Below are positions 53,181 to 64,000 of a stretch of DNA of 64,000 bases, piece after piece. The notes beneath the pieces were generated by a model. It did not search any database and was not told where the DNA came from. It saw only the letters and a program-made list of their open reading frames with translations. The translations under genes were made by a program, and so were the position numbers. The stretch spans positions 149,865,365 through 149,929,364 of the forward strand of contig CP136068.1 in assembly GCA_032622095.1 (NCBI GenBank), read 5' to 3'. The DNA comes from Siphonodentalium dalli. Its lineage: Eukaryota > Mollusca > Scaphopoda > Gadilida > Siphonodentaliidae. The first letter of the stretch is position 1; each line of letters opens with the position of its first letter.

Positions 53181-53660
53181 ATTTATACAAATCTACCATT
53201 CTCGACCGATCGGGACGAAACTTGGTACGTGTGTGTAGTTTGACCAGGCGGTGAACGTTGTCGTATTGGCGAGCCCGTGTGGCGCCCGCTTCGCGCATGC
53301 GCAGACGATATATCGGAAACGGGTGGAGCTATCGACTTGAAATTTGCTAAGTGAATGTATCTTGCCCCGGATACGAATTTTATCGGGTCGCCGAGCCCGT
53401 GCGACACCAGCTTCGCGCATGCGCAGACGAGATCTCGGAAACGGGTGGAGCTATCGACTTGAAATTTGCAATGTGAATGTATCTTGCCGCGGATACGAAT
53501 TTTATCGGGTCGCCGAGCCCGTGCGACGCCAGCTTCGCGCATGCGCAGACCAGATCTCGGAAACGGGTGGAGCTATCGACTTGAAATTTTGTTTTTGAAT
53601 AGCTATCGACTTGAAATTTTGTTTTTGAATAGCCCGGACAACGTCGGGCTCATCGGCTAG
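53057..53660 (+). mobile_element. Non-autonomous Helitron 1 of a head-to-tail trio
   Basis: 5' end TCTATCTCATATATATTTTG after an A; a (TTTG)n(TCTG)n tract at 53098-53180; three 122-bp units (CGGAAACGGGTGGAGC at 53314, 53436, 53558); 3' hairpin AGCCCGGACAACGTCGGGCT then CTAG at 53657-53660. TC start, hairpin and CTAG end are Helitron marks. Confidence 0.78.
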
Positions 53661-54676
53661 TCTATACTATATATTTTGAGACTTCGTATATGTGTGTGTG
53701 TGTGTGTACTTCATAGAATCCAAAACGCGTGTACAGATTGAGCTCAAACTTCCTATGTAAGTGTCAAATCCCACCGACACGACCGTGGTCGTGGTTTAGA
53801 GAAGCTCAGAGCACCCATTCTCCAATCTCAAATCACCGCAAAGGCACGGCGTGGGTTAATCAAGTGATTATTTAATGAGCGTTTGTTTTTGACGCATCTC
53901 TATAAAGAGCGTCTGTTTGCCATTCAACGTTATTTGCATCTGCAGAGAGATATACGGAACATACATTAAATTTAAAAAACATTTGTTTCTGACCAACCCT
54001 GCGATTTCTCCCCAGATATACCGTTATAAAGCTACTGGAATCTGCCAATCTACGGGAAATTCCAGGGAATGCCGATTGAGCTCAAACTTGCTACCCACGG
54101 GAAGTGTCATATATATGAGTGTGTCCTTTATAGACTCGAACCGATTGAACTTGCTAAATAAGAAAATAGCCCCCAAGCTGTAAATATCAACAACAACGAT
54201 ATTACTAAATACACGTTTTTCGGCAATGTGAGAGTTTTCGGGGAGCCGTGATGCCAACAACAACGACCCGAAGCCCTGAATGCCAACAACAGATTCAATG
54301 CAATGTTATCTATTATGCAGAGAGATTTCACGTCATTACGACGGGTACGGCAGACTCAAAATATTATGCAGACAGATTTCCCGATGGGAAGCGTTTGTTT
54401 TAAATTCAATGCAATGTTATCGTAGAGAGATTTCACGAAACAAAGAATGCGTTGTCTGTCGTTCCTAGGAAGGGGGGATTTCTACGGGTAAATTTTTCCG
54501 CCAGAAACAAAAAAAATAATTAAAACAATTTAAAATTTAAAAAAATTAACAATAAAAAAACAATTCAGAAACAAAATATATTAAATTTAAAAAACATTAA
54601 ATTCATATTCAAAAATGTCATGTTTCTGAAACAAAGCCATGGGACGAATGCCGCCAGTGGCGGGCTAACCTGCTAG
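53661..54676 (+). mobile_element. Non-autonomous Helitron 2 of the trio
   Basis: Begins TCTATACTATATATTTTGAG right after the CTAG of element 1, has a GTGTGTGTGT tract, and ends with hairpin GCCGCCAGTGGCGGGC and CTAG (54673-54676). Its inside differs from the other two (CAGAGAGAT...TTTCACG repeated near 53943, 54317, 54424). No Rep/helicase frame. Confidence 0.72.
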
Positions 54677-55387
54677 TCTATTATATATTTTGGAAGATCT
54701 GTGTGTGTGTGTGTCTGTGTGTTCGCGATGGACTCGATAACGGCCGACCCGATTTCGATGAAACTTGGTATGTGGGGGTATTTTCTGTCGGGAAGTGGCA
54801 TAGGCCTATTAATTTTCAGATCCGAGCTCAACTTTTCACGTGCCGAGGTCAAATCTGTTTTTACGCCGTTTTGCGCTAATATATTTCAGTTCGGTGCTCA
54901 CAAATCGATTCGATATAGCGCGAATAATAAATTGCCAGTCATATAATTTGCACGGTTAGAATCTGTGGCGCTTCATCTTTCCAATGATGTATCACACGCC
55001 TGTGTACGTTTAAAGTTTCTACCTTAATTATCGGGAAGAACGCATGACCATGCTTCGCTCATCGAAAAACATTGCGTAAATATATTACGCCATCAACAGA
55101 TCGTGACGTGATCGCGTTAACTCTTAACCGGCCGATGTCGCGTTAACTCATCACCGGCCGAGGTATCCGCAAATGACATTGGGCTATATATCTCGGAAAC
55201 GGGTGGAGCTATCGACTTGAAATTTGGTATGTGAATGTATCTTGCCCCGGATACGAATTTTATCGGGTCGCCGAGCCCGTGCGACGCCAGCTTCGCGCAT
55301 GCGCAGACCAGATCTCGGAAACGGGTGGAGCTATCGACTTGAAATTTGGGTTTTGAATAGCCCGGACGAAGTCGGGTCACCTTCTAG
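54677..55387 (+). mobile_element. Non-autonomous Helitron 3 of the trio
   Basis: Begins TCTATTATATATTTTGGAAG, has a GTGTGTGTGTGTCTGTG tract, one copy of the 122-bp unit of element 1, and hairpin CCCGGACGAAGTCGGG with CTAG at 55384-55387, followed by T. Confidence 0.76.
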
Positions 55388-55817
55388 TGTTTTATATATT
55401 GGGAAGGGTTTAACACTTTTTAACACTTTATACCCACACGAACCTTTGTAGAAAACAATGTTACATAAAATATGTAGTAACGGGCAGACAATCGCTGGTA
55501 TCCGATTCCGTAAAGTCGTGGAATTTCTGCCTTAATGCACCGAATATGGCTGTGTAAATGGCATTGTCGCTTATTTTTCTTCTTCCAAAAGTGATAAAAA
55601 AAACCTCCTTACATTGTCAATTAAATGCAGTGAATGTCCATAATTTTTTTTTTTTTTACTTTGAAGTGATAAAATAGCTTTGCAGCGAACCATCGACATG
55701 GCCTCTACAGCTACTAATCAGGAGCAAAAATATATCAACATTCCACTGCATTGTACATGGTAAGGAGGCTTTCTATCACTTTTGGAAGTAGATATATCCG
55801 CGACAATACCGTTTATC
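55388..55817. other. Spacer, nothing recognised
   Basis: A T13-like run near 55650; no feature seen. Confidence 0.4.
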
Positions 55818-55922
55818 CCACAGGTCCCCAGAACAAAAATTGACCCCACCCCCAATAGTACTTAATCCTATAGGATTAAGTACTATTGGGGTGGGGTCAA
55901 TTATTTTTCTGGGGACCTGTGG
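55818..55922. mobile_element. Near-perfect 105-bp palindrome
   Basis: CCACAGGTCCCCAGAACAAA pairs with the inverted right end; arms of ~50 nt meet at AATCCTATAGGATT. Only a few mismatches. Confidence 0.85.
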
Positions 55923-56986
55923 TTTACCCGACCATAATCGTTGCAGTCAGTCAGAAATTGAACGGTGATAGCTGTACCATGCTATTCTGTACTGAATATT
56001 GTCATCCCCTTAGGTGTATGTGTAAGGTATACTTTTTAAATATTTTTTCTACAAGCTTCCCATGTTTATACCTAATGTCACCTGACACCTAGTGACATGA
56101 TTTGATTTGACATTGCCACCCAACTCTCAGGTAATGTGTTTTGACGTGTGCATAAATTCCCAAATGTTTTAAGGTACAAAAATCATGTCAAATTCTTAAA
56201 TCAGTCATCTGCAATCATGTTTTGCATACACAAACTCATTTGGGAGGAAGTTCACAGTTCTGATATTTGGACAAATATGCAACTTTTTATAGCTCTGAAG
56301 TTCAGAGCTATAAAAAGACTGAACATGTCTTTTATAACCTGGATTTTCCCATCTTTTGATACATTACCTCTCACCATAAATTGGCTATTTTGTTGATAAA
56401 TAACATGATATTTAATCATGACTATACATCACTTTGATGTCTTATCATATGTCTACAGTAAATCAACTTATTTCATATTCAGACAGACATTTCAGTCATA
56501 AAGATTATAGAAAGTTTTATAAACTTAATTAAGGAGGACTCTAGGTCAAGTATTGTAATTCCAGAAAAAAAATTCTCAAAAAAAAAAAAAAAAAAAAAAA
56601 TTGGCAATTTACCAAACCCATCTGGATACCAGTTAAATGTCTATTCAATGATATGGCTGCTTTAGTTCCCAGTCAACTGCTTCATATATAACTTTTGCTG
56701 CTGAGATTTGTAATCAATATTGATCACTTGACCTCCCATTAACAAGTTTTTTTGACATATCGGTAGGTGTTCACCACATCACATGTATTCAACCAGTCTG
56801 ATATATATCCAGACTCCGTCTCATTACTTTCAACTACTATGTAAGTTGATTGAAATGAAACACCGTCTGAGTTTCGTTAGACTGTTAGACAAGTCAAATC
56901 ACGTCACCATGTGTTAGAGAGTTAAGCTTTGGTGTGCTGTCATTTCACTTGATAAATACCACTGGAATGGTTGAAAGCCTGTGTCA
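55923..56986. other. Spacer with a poly-A run
   Basis: A ~25-nt A run near 56577-56600 and a small hairpin GCTCTGAAGTTCAGAGC at 56291-56310. No gene seen. Confidence 0.4.
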
Positions 56987-57245
56987 TTAACCCTTCCATG
57001 ACTGGAACCTCCTGAAATTTTGTGAAAACCCTGTGCCAATTATATAATGCATTCTCTTATATATGTGAGTCTGCCATAGGGAGCCTCGCATGTATAAGAG
57101 AATAAATATATTGACCTAATAGTATTTACCTTGACCTTTTAAGTCAGTGCATTCTCTTATATATGGGAGACTTGCCTATATATATTAGTGAATGCACTGG
57201 CACAGAATCTTTAATGCTGCACCAGCACATCTTCTGTCATATCGT
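56987..57245 (+). mobile_element. TTAA MITE family F
   Basis: TTAACCCTTCCATGACTGGA, two cores, AATCTTTAATGCTGCACCAG; right end worn (TCTGTCATATCG). Confidence 0.72.
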
Positions 57246-57257
57246 TGAGGGGCTTAC

Positions 57258-57545
57258 ATGTAATTGTTACATGAGCCCAGACAACTCGGTTTGCTGGGAC
57301 AACTCGGCCGCGATGTTACATGAGCCCAGACAACTCAGTTTGCTGGGACAACTCGGCCGCGATGTTACATGAGCCCAGACAACTCGGTTTGCTGGGACTA
57401 CTTGGCCGTGATGTTGTATGTCAGCCCTGACAACTCGGTTTGCTGGGACAACTCGGCCGCAATGTTACATGAGCTGAGACAACTCAGTTTTGCTGGGACA
57501 ACTCGGCCGCGATGTTACATGAGCCGGGACAACTCTGTTTGAGTC
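57258..57545 (+). repeat. 49-bp minisatellite, ~6 units
   Basis: GATGTTACATGAGCCCAGAC and TTTGCTGGGACAACTCGGCC repeat at 49-50 bp steps; more GC-rich than the flanks. Confidence 0.88.
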
Positions 57546-59239
57546 ATATATTCTTAAACGAGAGGCCGATCACGATCGGCAGATGTTTAACCCATACCTT
57601 GGCGATAGCGACTAGCCATAACTGATAATTTGTCAAAGATATGATCACGGGAATTAATCCATATATCAGTACCCAACTTGAAATCAAAAGTTCAAATAAT
57701 TTGTCTTAAGAAAGGGTTAAAGTATTTGGGTTGGGGAGGAGTACATGTAGTTTTAAATCTCATAACTCTGTCCCTATTCACACAAGGACCTCTCACTGTG
57801 AGATCCAATGGTTTAGTGATTTCGGAGGACATGTTTAGGAGTTTAAGTTAACTCATTGGAAGCAAAAGTGATAAATACCTATCTTTGCCACTTTTGACAT
57901 GCCAGATATTCAAAATTTATTATTCACTTCTAAAGAGAAATTATAATTTGTTGACAAGCCAGACTGTTTAGAACGACATACATGTAGGGGATTCCATCTC
58001 ATATTTAAATGGTACTTTAATTACCCCCCCTTCCCCCATATTCCCCAGTTATTTGTTTATCAAACATGGACAGATATAAGATCAGATCTGACCTGTGTAT
58101 TAAATAAGATTAAGTGTTTCATAACAGGGGTGTATGGTTTTCAAAAATATATGTAGTTTATACAATTCAAAAGTATTATCTATATAATGTTATACAGACA
58201 TAATATGATGGGGATGCTGGCCCCTATGACCACTAAATCGTTCATATAAAAGAAAGTAAGTTAGCCCTCATTTGAATGGTTTCACACATTACAATGTTTT
58301 ACAAGTAGCTTGGACACTAAAAGCCCAACCTTCAATGTTAATCTTTTAAGTGCTCTGTGGCCCCTAAAATTCAATCAACCATGAAAATGTGAACAAATGG
58401 GAAAATAAGGTTCCTGGAAATACTAACATCTACCATATTGATTTTCAAAACAAGTCATCACTTACAATAGTCATGTATATTTATCTGCCTGTTTCCCATT
58501 GCATATATAAATCATATTGGCTATCAGCTGTTGTTTTAATTAATTAATGTCTGAAGGGTTAATATATTTTTCAAAAATCAATTAATCAGTCAATACCAAA
58601 ATTGATATAAGTGAATAGTGTGCAAAGATACCCAATAGATATTAAGAGATATGAGGAAGAGTCCATGTACATTATAGCATGTGTCTATGGAAACCTTGGA
58701 AAGGGTTAATTATTTTTGAAGCAAATTAATGGAATTTAGAAGACACTTATATAGGTGGTGGGGGGGGGGGGGGGGGGGGGGGCCTTATCTCACCCTGTAG
58801 TGAAATTTCAAGAATAGGAGAAACACCAGTCTTATGCTGCCATTAATCAATTTGACAGTTAGAATAAACAAACAGCCAGCCACCAGTGTTGTTTATCTTG
58901 ACCCACCATAGCTCTGTATCATATGTCATCACTCATTTCATAACAGATTTCACTTGGAATGACAACATCTATAAAATGTCCTCTCATATAATATTTGGAT
59001 GTTGGATGATCACATGGTAATTTATTGATATCATTATATTACATGAAACTATTGCAATAAAATCTTCATATTTTCAAAACAGGATATCACACCTAATTAA
59101 TCGTATAAAACTAAAATAAATGAAAGTGTCAATTTTTGTTTTATTATTTAAATTTTTTTTTTATTGTTTATATTAAAGTTCAAACAAAATTGAATATTTG
59201 TATATGCTAAATTTACTAAGGATCTAAATCTAAAAAAAA
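57546..59239. other. Spacer with a G run
   Basis: 23 G at 58760-58782. No coding frame or shared repeat seen elsewhere in it. Confidence 0.4.
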
Positions 59240-59569
59240 TCGATTTAAAAAAAAAAAAAATTCTCAAAAAGGGTCACAACTCCTTTAAAATTAATTGGAT
59301 CAAACCCATATTCGAACTCGATCTGTATTTTGGGCTGTGAAACTCACATACCAAATTTGGTTCAAATCAGATAAAAAATGTTTGAGTTATGGCAGAATGC
59401 GTGAATTCTAAGTTGAAAAAGGGCCATAACTCTGTAACAAAAACTTGGATCAAACCCAAATTCGAACTCGATCTGTATTTTGGGCTGAGAAACCCATATA
59501 CAAAATTTGGTTCCGATCGGATAGAAAATGTTTGAGTTATCGCATTACTCGTAAAGTGTATACGGACAG

Positions 59570-59615
<46 letters not shown>

Positions 59616-59630
59616 GGACGAACGACGAGT
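59240..59630 (+). repeat. Dispersed repeat with a GACA microsatellite
   Basis: Two ~140-bp units (GGATCAAACCCA.ATTCGAACTCGATCTGTATTTTGGGCTG, in parts) end in an (ACAG)n tract at 59569-59620. Related to 2588-2880. Confidence 0.65.
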
Positions 59631-59649
59631 GTTCAATCCGGGCAACGAC

Positions 59650-61280
59650 ACTATGTTTACCATACTATGGTATGGGTAAACATAAAAACTCTCACTTCTT
59701 ACTTAAGAACAGACCAAACACTCCATGCTATTCAGAGTTCATTATATATATATGTAATCACCCATTTAGGGGGGGTCTCATTTCTATTTCAGGAGGAAGA
59801 GGGTTAATTGGGCACTCCATGTTATTCACGGGAGGAACAGGGAGGGATAATTTGCTTCATATGGGGGAGGGGTTAAATCTGACCTCTTTGAGAGCAGACT
59901 AAACACTTGATATTCACAGTTCATCAGATGTACATGTATATGTAATCACCCATTAGGGGGTCTCACTCTATTACAGGATGGAGAGGGTTAATTGGACACT
60001 CCATGTTATTCACAGGCGGAACAGGGAGGGACAGAAAGGGAGGGGTTAAATCTGACCCCCTTGAGAGCAGACCAAACTCTCAATGATATTCACAGTTCAT
60101 CAGATGTAATCACCCATCAGGGAGTCTCAGCTCTATTTCAGGAGTGAAAGGTTTAATTGCATGAGCTGACCTCTTTGTGAGCAGACTATTTGAAACACTT
60201 GATGATATTCACAGTTCATTAGATCTAATCACCCATTAGGGGGTCTCCTCTCTATTCCTGGAGGGAGATGGTTAATTGCAATCACTTGGAGGGGCAGGAA
60301 GGGAGGGGTTAAATCTGACCCAATGGATGTAATCACCCATTAGGGGGTCTCGATCACCGCCATGAATATAACACCATCCTGGGAGGGGGTGGTAAATATG
60401 GCACTGAAACACTCCATAGTGTTCACAGGATGGAAATGAAGGGAGGGATTAAATCTGAGGATATACAGAGTACATTAGATGTAATAACCCATTAGGGGGG
60501 TATCAATCACGTGACCTCCATGAATTCGCAGTCCTAGGAGGGAGGAGGCAGTAAATATGGCACTGACACTGAAACACTCCATGTAGTATTCACAGGGGGG
60601 GGACAGGGAGGGATGGGTTAAATCTGACCCCCTTGAGAGTAGACCAAACATTCCATGCTATCCTGAGTTCATTAGATGTAATCACCCATTAGGGGGGTCT
60701 CACCTCCATGATTCATACCATCCTGGGAGGGAGGGGGTGGAGGGGGGCAGTAAATATGGCACTGAAACACTCCATGTAGTATTGACAGGGAGGGATGGGT
60801 TAAATCTGACCCCCTTGAGAGTAGACCAAACAATCCATGCTATCGGGAGTTCATTAGATGTAATCACCCATTAGGGGGTCTCACCTCCATGATTCATACC
60901 ATCCTGGGAGGGAGGGGGTGGAGGGGGCAGTAAATATGGCACTGAAACACTCCATGTAATATTCACACGAGGGACAGGTAAGGATGGGTTAAATCTGTCC
61001 CCTTGAGAGTAGACCAAACATTCCATGCTATCCGGAGTTCATTAGATGTAATCACCCATTAGGGGGTCTCACTCCATGATTCAGACCATCCTGGGAGGGA
61101 GGGGGATGGAGGGGGGCAGTAAATATGGCACTGAAACACTCCATGTAGTATTGACAGGGAGGGATGGGTTAAATATGACCCCCTTGAGAGTAGACCAAAC
61201 ACTCCATGCTATCCTGAGTTCATTAGATGTAATCACCCATTAGGGGGTCACACCTCTGTGATTCATACCATCCTGGGATT
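59650..61280 (+). repeat. ~180-bp degenerate tandem repeat, about nine units
   Basis: AGATGTAATCACCCATTAGG marks each unit, with GGTTAAATCTGACC(C), GAGAGTAGACCAAAC, CAGTAAATATGGCACTGAAA and CACTCCATG. The last four units (60.4-61.25 kb) are most alike, so growth was at that end. Confidence 0.8.
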
Positions 61281-61720
61281 GGTATATTACATGATTTCCT
61301 CTCAGGATGATTATAAACACTGTATATATCACTGATTCCAGATGGCTATAAATAAAATGCTTCATCTTTGGCCATGATCTGTACTCATCCACTCACAATG
61401 TCTGCTCTCAAATGCTAAGACCGAAAAACAAAACATTGATGTTTCCAAATTACATGGCAAAAACAAATCCAGGTAGGCAGGCAGAAAATTTTGTTTTTAA
61501 ACTTCATTAAAAATAAAATAAACTTATCTGTAGCGAATATAAATTAGGACAGTTTATATGGCACAAATCAGTAAATTCATTCTATATATCACATTCAATA
61601 ATGTACCAAGTTTTCTTCATGAGTCCCATTAAAGTATATCTCATCTAGGCAGTTGCAACTAGTCACCTACATAGTACCTGGTCAACCCACCCTTACATAC
61701 ATGTATATTGCTTCAGCAGA
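61281..61720. other. Spacer, nothing recognised
   Basis: No coding frame or repeat identified. Confidence 0.4.
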
Positions 61721-61728
61721 GTTGTCTA

Positions 61729-62100
61729 CAGGGACCAGCCTAGGGGGCGACGTGGGCGAAATAGTCGCCCTGTGTGGCCGCAAGTCTCCCTGAAATGACG
61801 TCAGGGAGAAGTGGATGTCTCCCTAAAAAAAATAAAAAATAAATAAATTTTAATCTCCCTGAAGAATTGGTGACTGGATGATCTACTGCTCAGCTTAACA
61901 CTTCCAGTTTATCCTCACCCATGTAGAAAATCTATTGTGGACAATAATAACAGCTAAAACAATCAGTTCTAATGAATAGTTACTAGCGACAAATAGTCGC
62001 ACTAACGCTCCACTTCTCCCTGGTAAGCCCTCACTTCTCCTTATTTTTCCAAGAGGGAGAAGTCACTTCTCCCTATATTTTGACCCTAGGCTGGTCCCTG
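61729..62100. mobile_element. hAT-type MITE with perfect 8-bp target duplication
   Basis: GTTGTCTA on both sides (61721-61728, 62101-62108); ends CAGGGACCAGCCTAGGGGGC and, inverted, CAGGGACCAGCCTAGGGTCA. CTTCTCCCT motifs repeat inside. No transposase. Confidence 0.83.
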
Positions 62101-62149
62101 GTTGTCTATAAATAACTGAGTAAAACTGAGAATAATGATTGCCAATGGG

Positions 62150-62275
62150 GCAAAATGGGCAGCTTGGCAAGAAAAATCCAGCCTGGCTGCAGGGTAACCC
62201 TGGGCAGCCTGGCAAGAAAAATCCAGCCTGGATGCAGGGTAACCCTGGGCAGCCTGGCAAGAAAAATCCAGGGTA
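62150..62275 (+). repeat. ~45-bp tandem repeat, 2.7 units
   Basis: GGCAGC(C)TGGCAAGAAAAATCCAG and CTGCAGGGTAACCCTGG repeat; contains GGGTTACCC-like palindromes. Confidence 0.85.
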
Positions 62276-62377
62276 ACCCGAAACAGAGATGTTTTTTCTT
62301 TTGGCCAAACTCACAACTTCTTTTACGGGAGTAGAAGTTTCTGGTACGACGTCAACATGTATGGGACCGAGCAAGGC

Positions 62378-62656
62378 AAATATTATGTGACCTATACTGT
62401 CTTGGCACTTAATATTATGTGACCTATACTGTCTTGGCACTTAATATTATGTGACCTATACTGTCTTGGCACTTAATATTATGTGACCTATACTGTCTTG
62501 GCACTTAATATTATGTGACCTATACTGTCTTGGCACTTAATATTATGTGACCTATACTGTCTTGGCACTTAATATTATGTGACCTATACTGTCTTGGCAC
62601 TTAATATTATGTGACCTATACTGTCTTGGCACTTAATATTATGTGACCTATACTGT
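62378..62656 (+). repeat. 32-bp minisatellite, ~9 units
   Basis: AATATTATGTGACCTATACT and GTCTTGGCACTT repeat at 32-bp steps with almost no variation, so amplification is recent. Confidence 0.92.
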
Positions 62657-62659
62657 CTA

Positions 62660-63575
62660 TACTGTCTATGCACTTCAGATTTTAAAGATCATCTGAGTAT
62701 TTATCCCACAGGGTTAAAGTGAAAGACAACAACTGGAATGCGTTTATAGCTATCTGTTAAGAAAATCATAATTATTTACAGGAAGCCGATACAATAAATG
62801 TAGTAGTAACCAATACAAACATGTGGATGACAATTTTTTGAGGCACAATAACCGACTATACAGATGTAAGCCAAAAGGGGGAGACACCAATCGAACGCGT
62901 ATGTCCCAAAACAAAAAAACAGGGAGGGAGGGAGGGTTGTCAACACAAGCGACTGTCCTCGGCAAATAAATAATTGGAAAGAATGTTTAACGCAGTATAA
63001 CTGCGCGCATCCCCTGGCCAAAGATATAGTTCCCATTATTCTGCTCTTCAAATTATCCCCATTCGCTAACTAAATAGCAATACTGCCAAAAATACTTGTA
63101 CTTTATAATTATGTTTTATTTTCGTCTAAGTACTCCGCAATATCAGTGTATAGCTTACTTATCTGAACTGTCATGCGGAATGATGTAGTGATAGATACGA
63201 GTGAAAGATCTCGTGATCAAACATGATTATGTTTGTACCACAATTTTTGGTTTAAGTTTACGCATCTATAACCCTGTGCGATAAAATACGTCGTTTTGTA
63301 CGACAATGTTTTATTATGTATCTTTCAACCCTAGTCTGTTCGTGAATCAACATAAAATCAACATAAAATGCATCCCTACAAACGAATAACTGTAAAACCA
63401 TTGGGTGTTTCTCTGCCTGTTGTATGATCACATTAATAGAGCATCTCAGAAAATAAAGAATAGAATCAACCATCGCAATATGTTATTACATGCAAATGTA
63501 TATCATCAGAAGATCACTATTAAATGAAGAAGAGATTATTCAAGTGTATACTTTAAAGCTATTTGGTTGAGTTGG
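62660..63575. other. Spacer, nothing recognised
   Basis: Short minus-strand frames at 62750-63051 and 63258-63473 resemble no family known to me. Confidence 0.4.
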
Positions 63576-63743
63576 TTAACCATTTAATGACGGCAGCTGC
63601 GCTGGTGCAGCAATAAAGATCATGTACCAGTGCAATCTCTTATATACGCAAGTCTTCCATAGGGAGCCTCGCATATATAAGAGAATGCATTGGCACAGGG
63701 TTTTTTCGAAAACTTCAGGAAGCTCTAGTCATGGAAAGGTTAA
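63576..63743 (-). mobile_element. TTAA MITE family F, single-hairpin form
   Basis: TTAACCATTTAATGACGGCA, GCTGCGCTGGTGCAGCAATAAAG, one core formed from both outer halves, TCATGGAAAGGTTAA. The inner spacer is lost. Confidence 0.78.
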
Positions 63744-64000
63744 TGAAGAAGAAATTATTCCTCTGTATATTTTAACACTATAGGATTAACAGGGTGCAAA
63801 TGAAGAACAATATGCCAATGGCAGGAACAATAAACAGTTAACTCTTTTGCCCGAGCTCTGGGTGGTCACAGTCTATAACAATGGTATAACAAATTGGTGA
63901 TTCACATAATTAGAGGCTCAGTCATACTCCCATAGTGGAGGTACCATCAATTACAACTCAAAAACCAAGAATGTTACAGGTAATACAGCTTTGAGTTAAG

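Noticed and set aside
53183-53598. Arg-rich frames on both strands with repeated RARATPASRMRR-type sequence
   Set aside because: Product of the 122-bp Helitron-internal repeat; repeated stops and starts, no gene.
29400-64000. Search for kinase or other downstream FGFR exons or further Ig exons
   Set aside because: Nothing resembling kinase motifs or Ig cores was seen on either strand; the gene is complete without them.

Overview
The window is nuclear DNA from an invertebrate animal. It is AT-rich, its coding sequence is split by GT-AG introns, and non-autonomous DNA transposons fill most of the rest. Composition, frequent ACCGGTA and TACATGTA words, and repeats of the 'GCCATAACTCTG' type suggest a lophotrochozoan, most likely a mollusc and perhaps a bivalve. 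That assignment is an impression, not a proof.

One gene can be rebuilt completely. It lies on the minus strand at 27.3-6.9 kb and has seven coding exons (27191-27269, 21552-21718, 20475-20598, 16798-16976, 14425-14707, 11581-11706, 7060-7670). All splice sites are GT-AG and all phases match, giving 522 codons plus stop. The product has a signal peptide, two immunoglobulin domains that match FGF-receptor D2 and D3, a threonine stalk, one LDL-receptor class A domain, a lysine-rich then acidic linker, one membrane helix and a 14-residue tail ending in a PDZ-ligand-like motif. There is no kinase. It is a decoy or modulator type FGF receptor (FGFRL1/nou-darake type) with an added LDLa module, so it would bind FGF and heparan sulphate at the cell surface without tyrosine kinase signalling. 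An acceptor site just upstream of the start codon implies at least one more 5' exon, not identified.

The introns and the 36 kb upstream hold dense families of short elements. (1) About 28 TTAA-flanked (piggyBac-type) MITEs with four kinds of end, here called A, D, E and F; A, E and F share the same internal hairpin core, and chimeras and nested copies occur. (2) About 14 near-perfect palindromes of ~215 bp (family B) flanked by TA, of mariner type. (3) Foldback family C and a dispersed family G. (4) hAT-type elements at 15-16, 18.1, 22.0 and 61.7 kb and a Harbinger-type element at 23.4 kb. (5) Three Helitrons joined head to tail at 53.06-55.39 kb. (6) Minisatellites with units of 61, 59, 27/28, 33, 49, ~180 and 32 bp.

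Two weak coding traces remain: an orphan terminal-exon-like ORF on the plus strand at 24.6-24.9 kb, and a frameshifted, kelch-like fragment on the minus strand at 45.7-46.1 kb. No rRNA, functional tRNA, CRISPR or intact transposase gene was seen. Family letters are labels of convenience made for this window.
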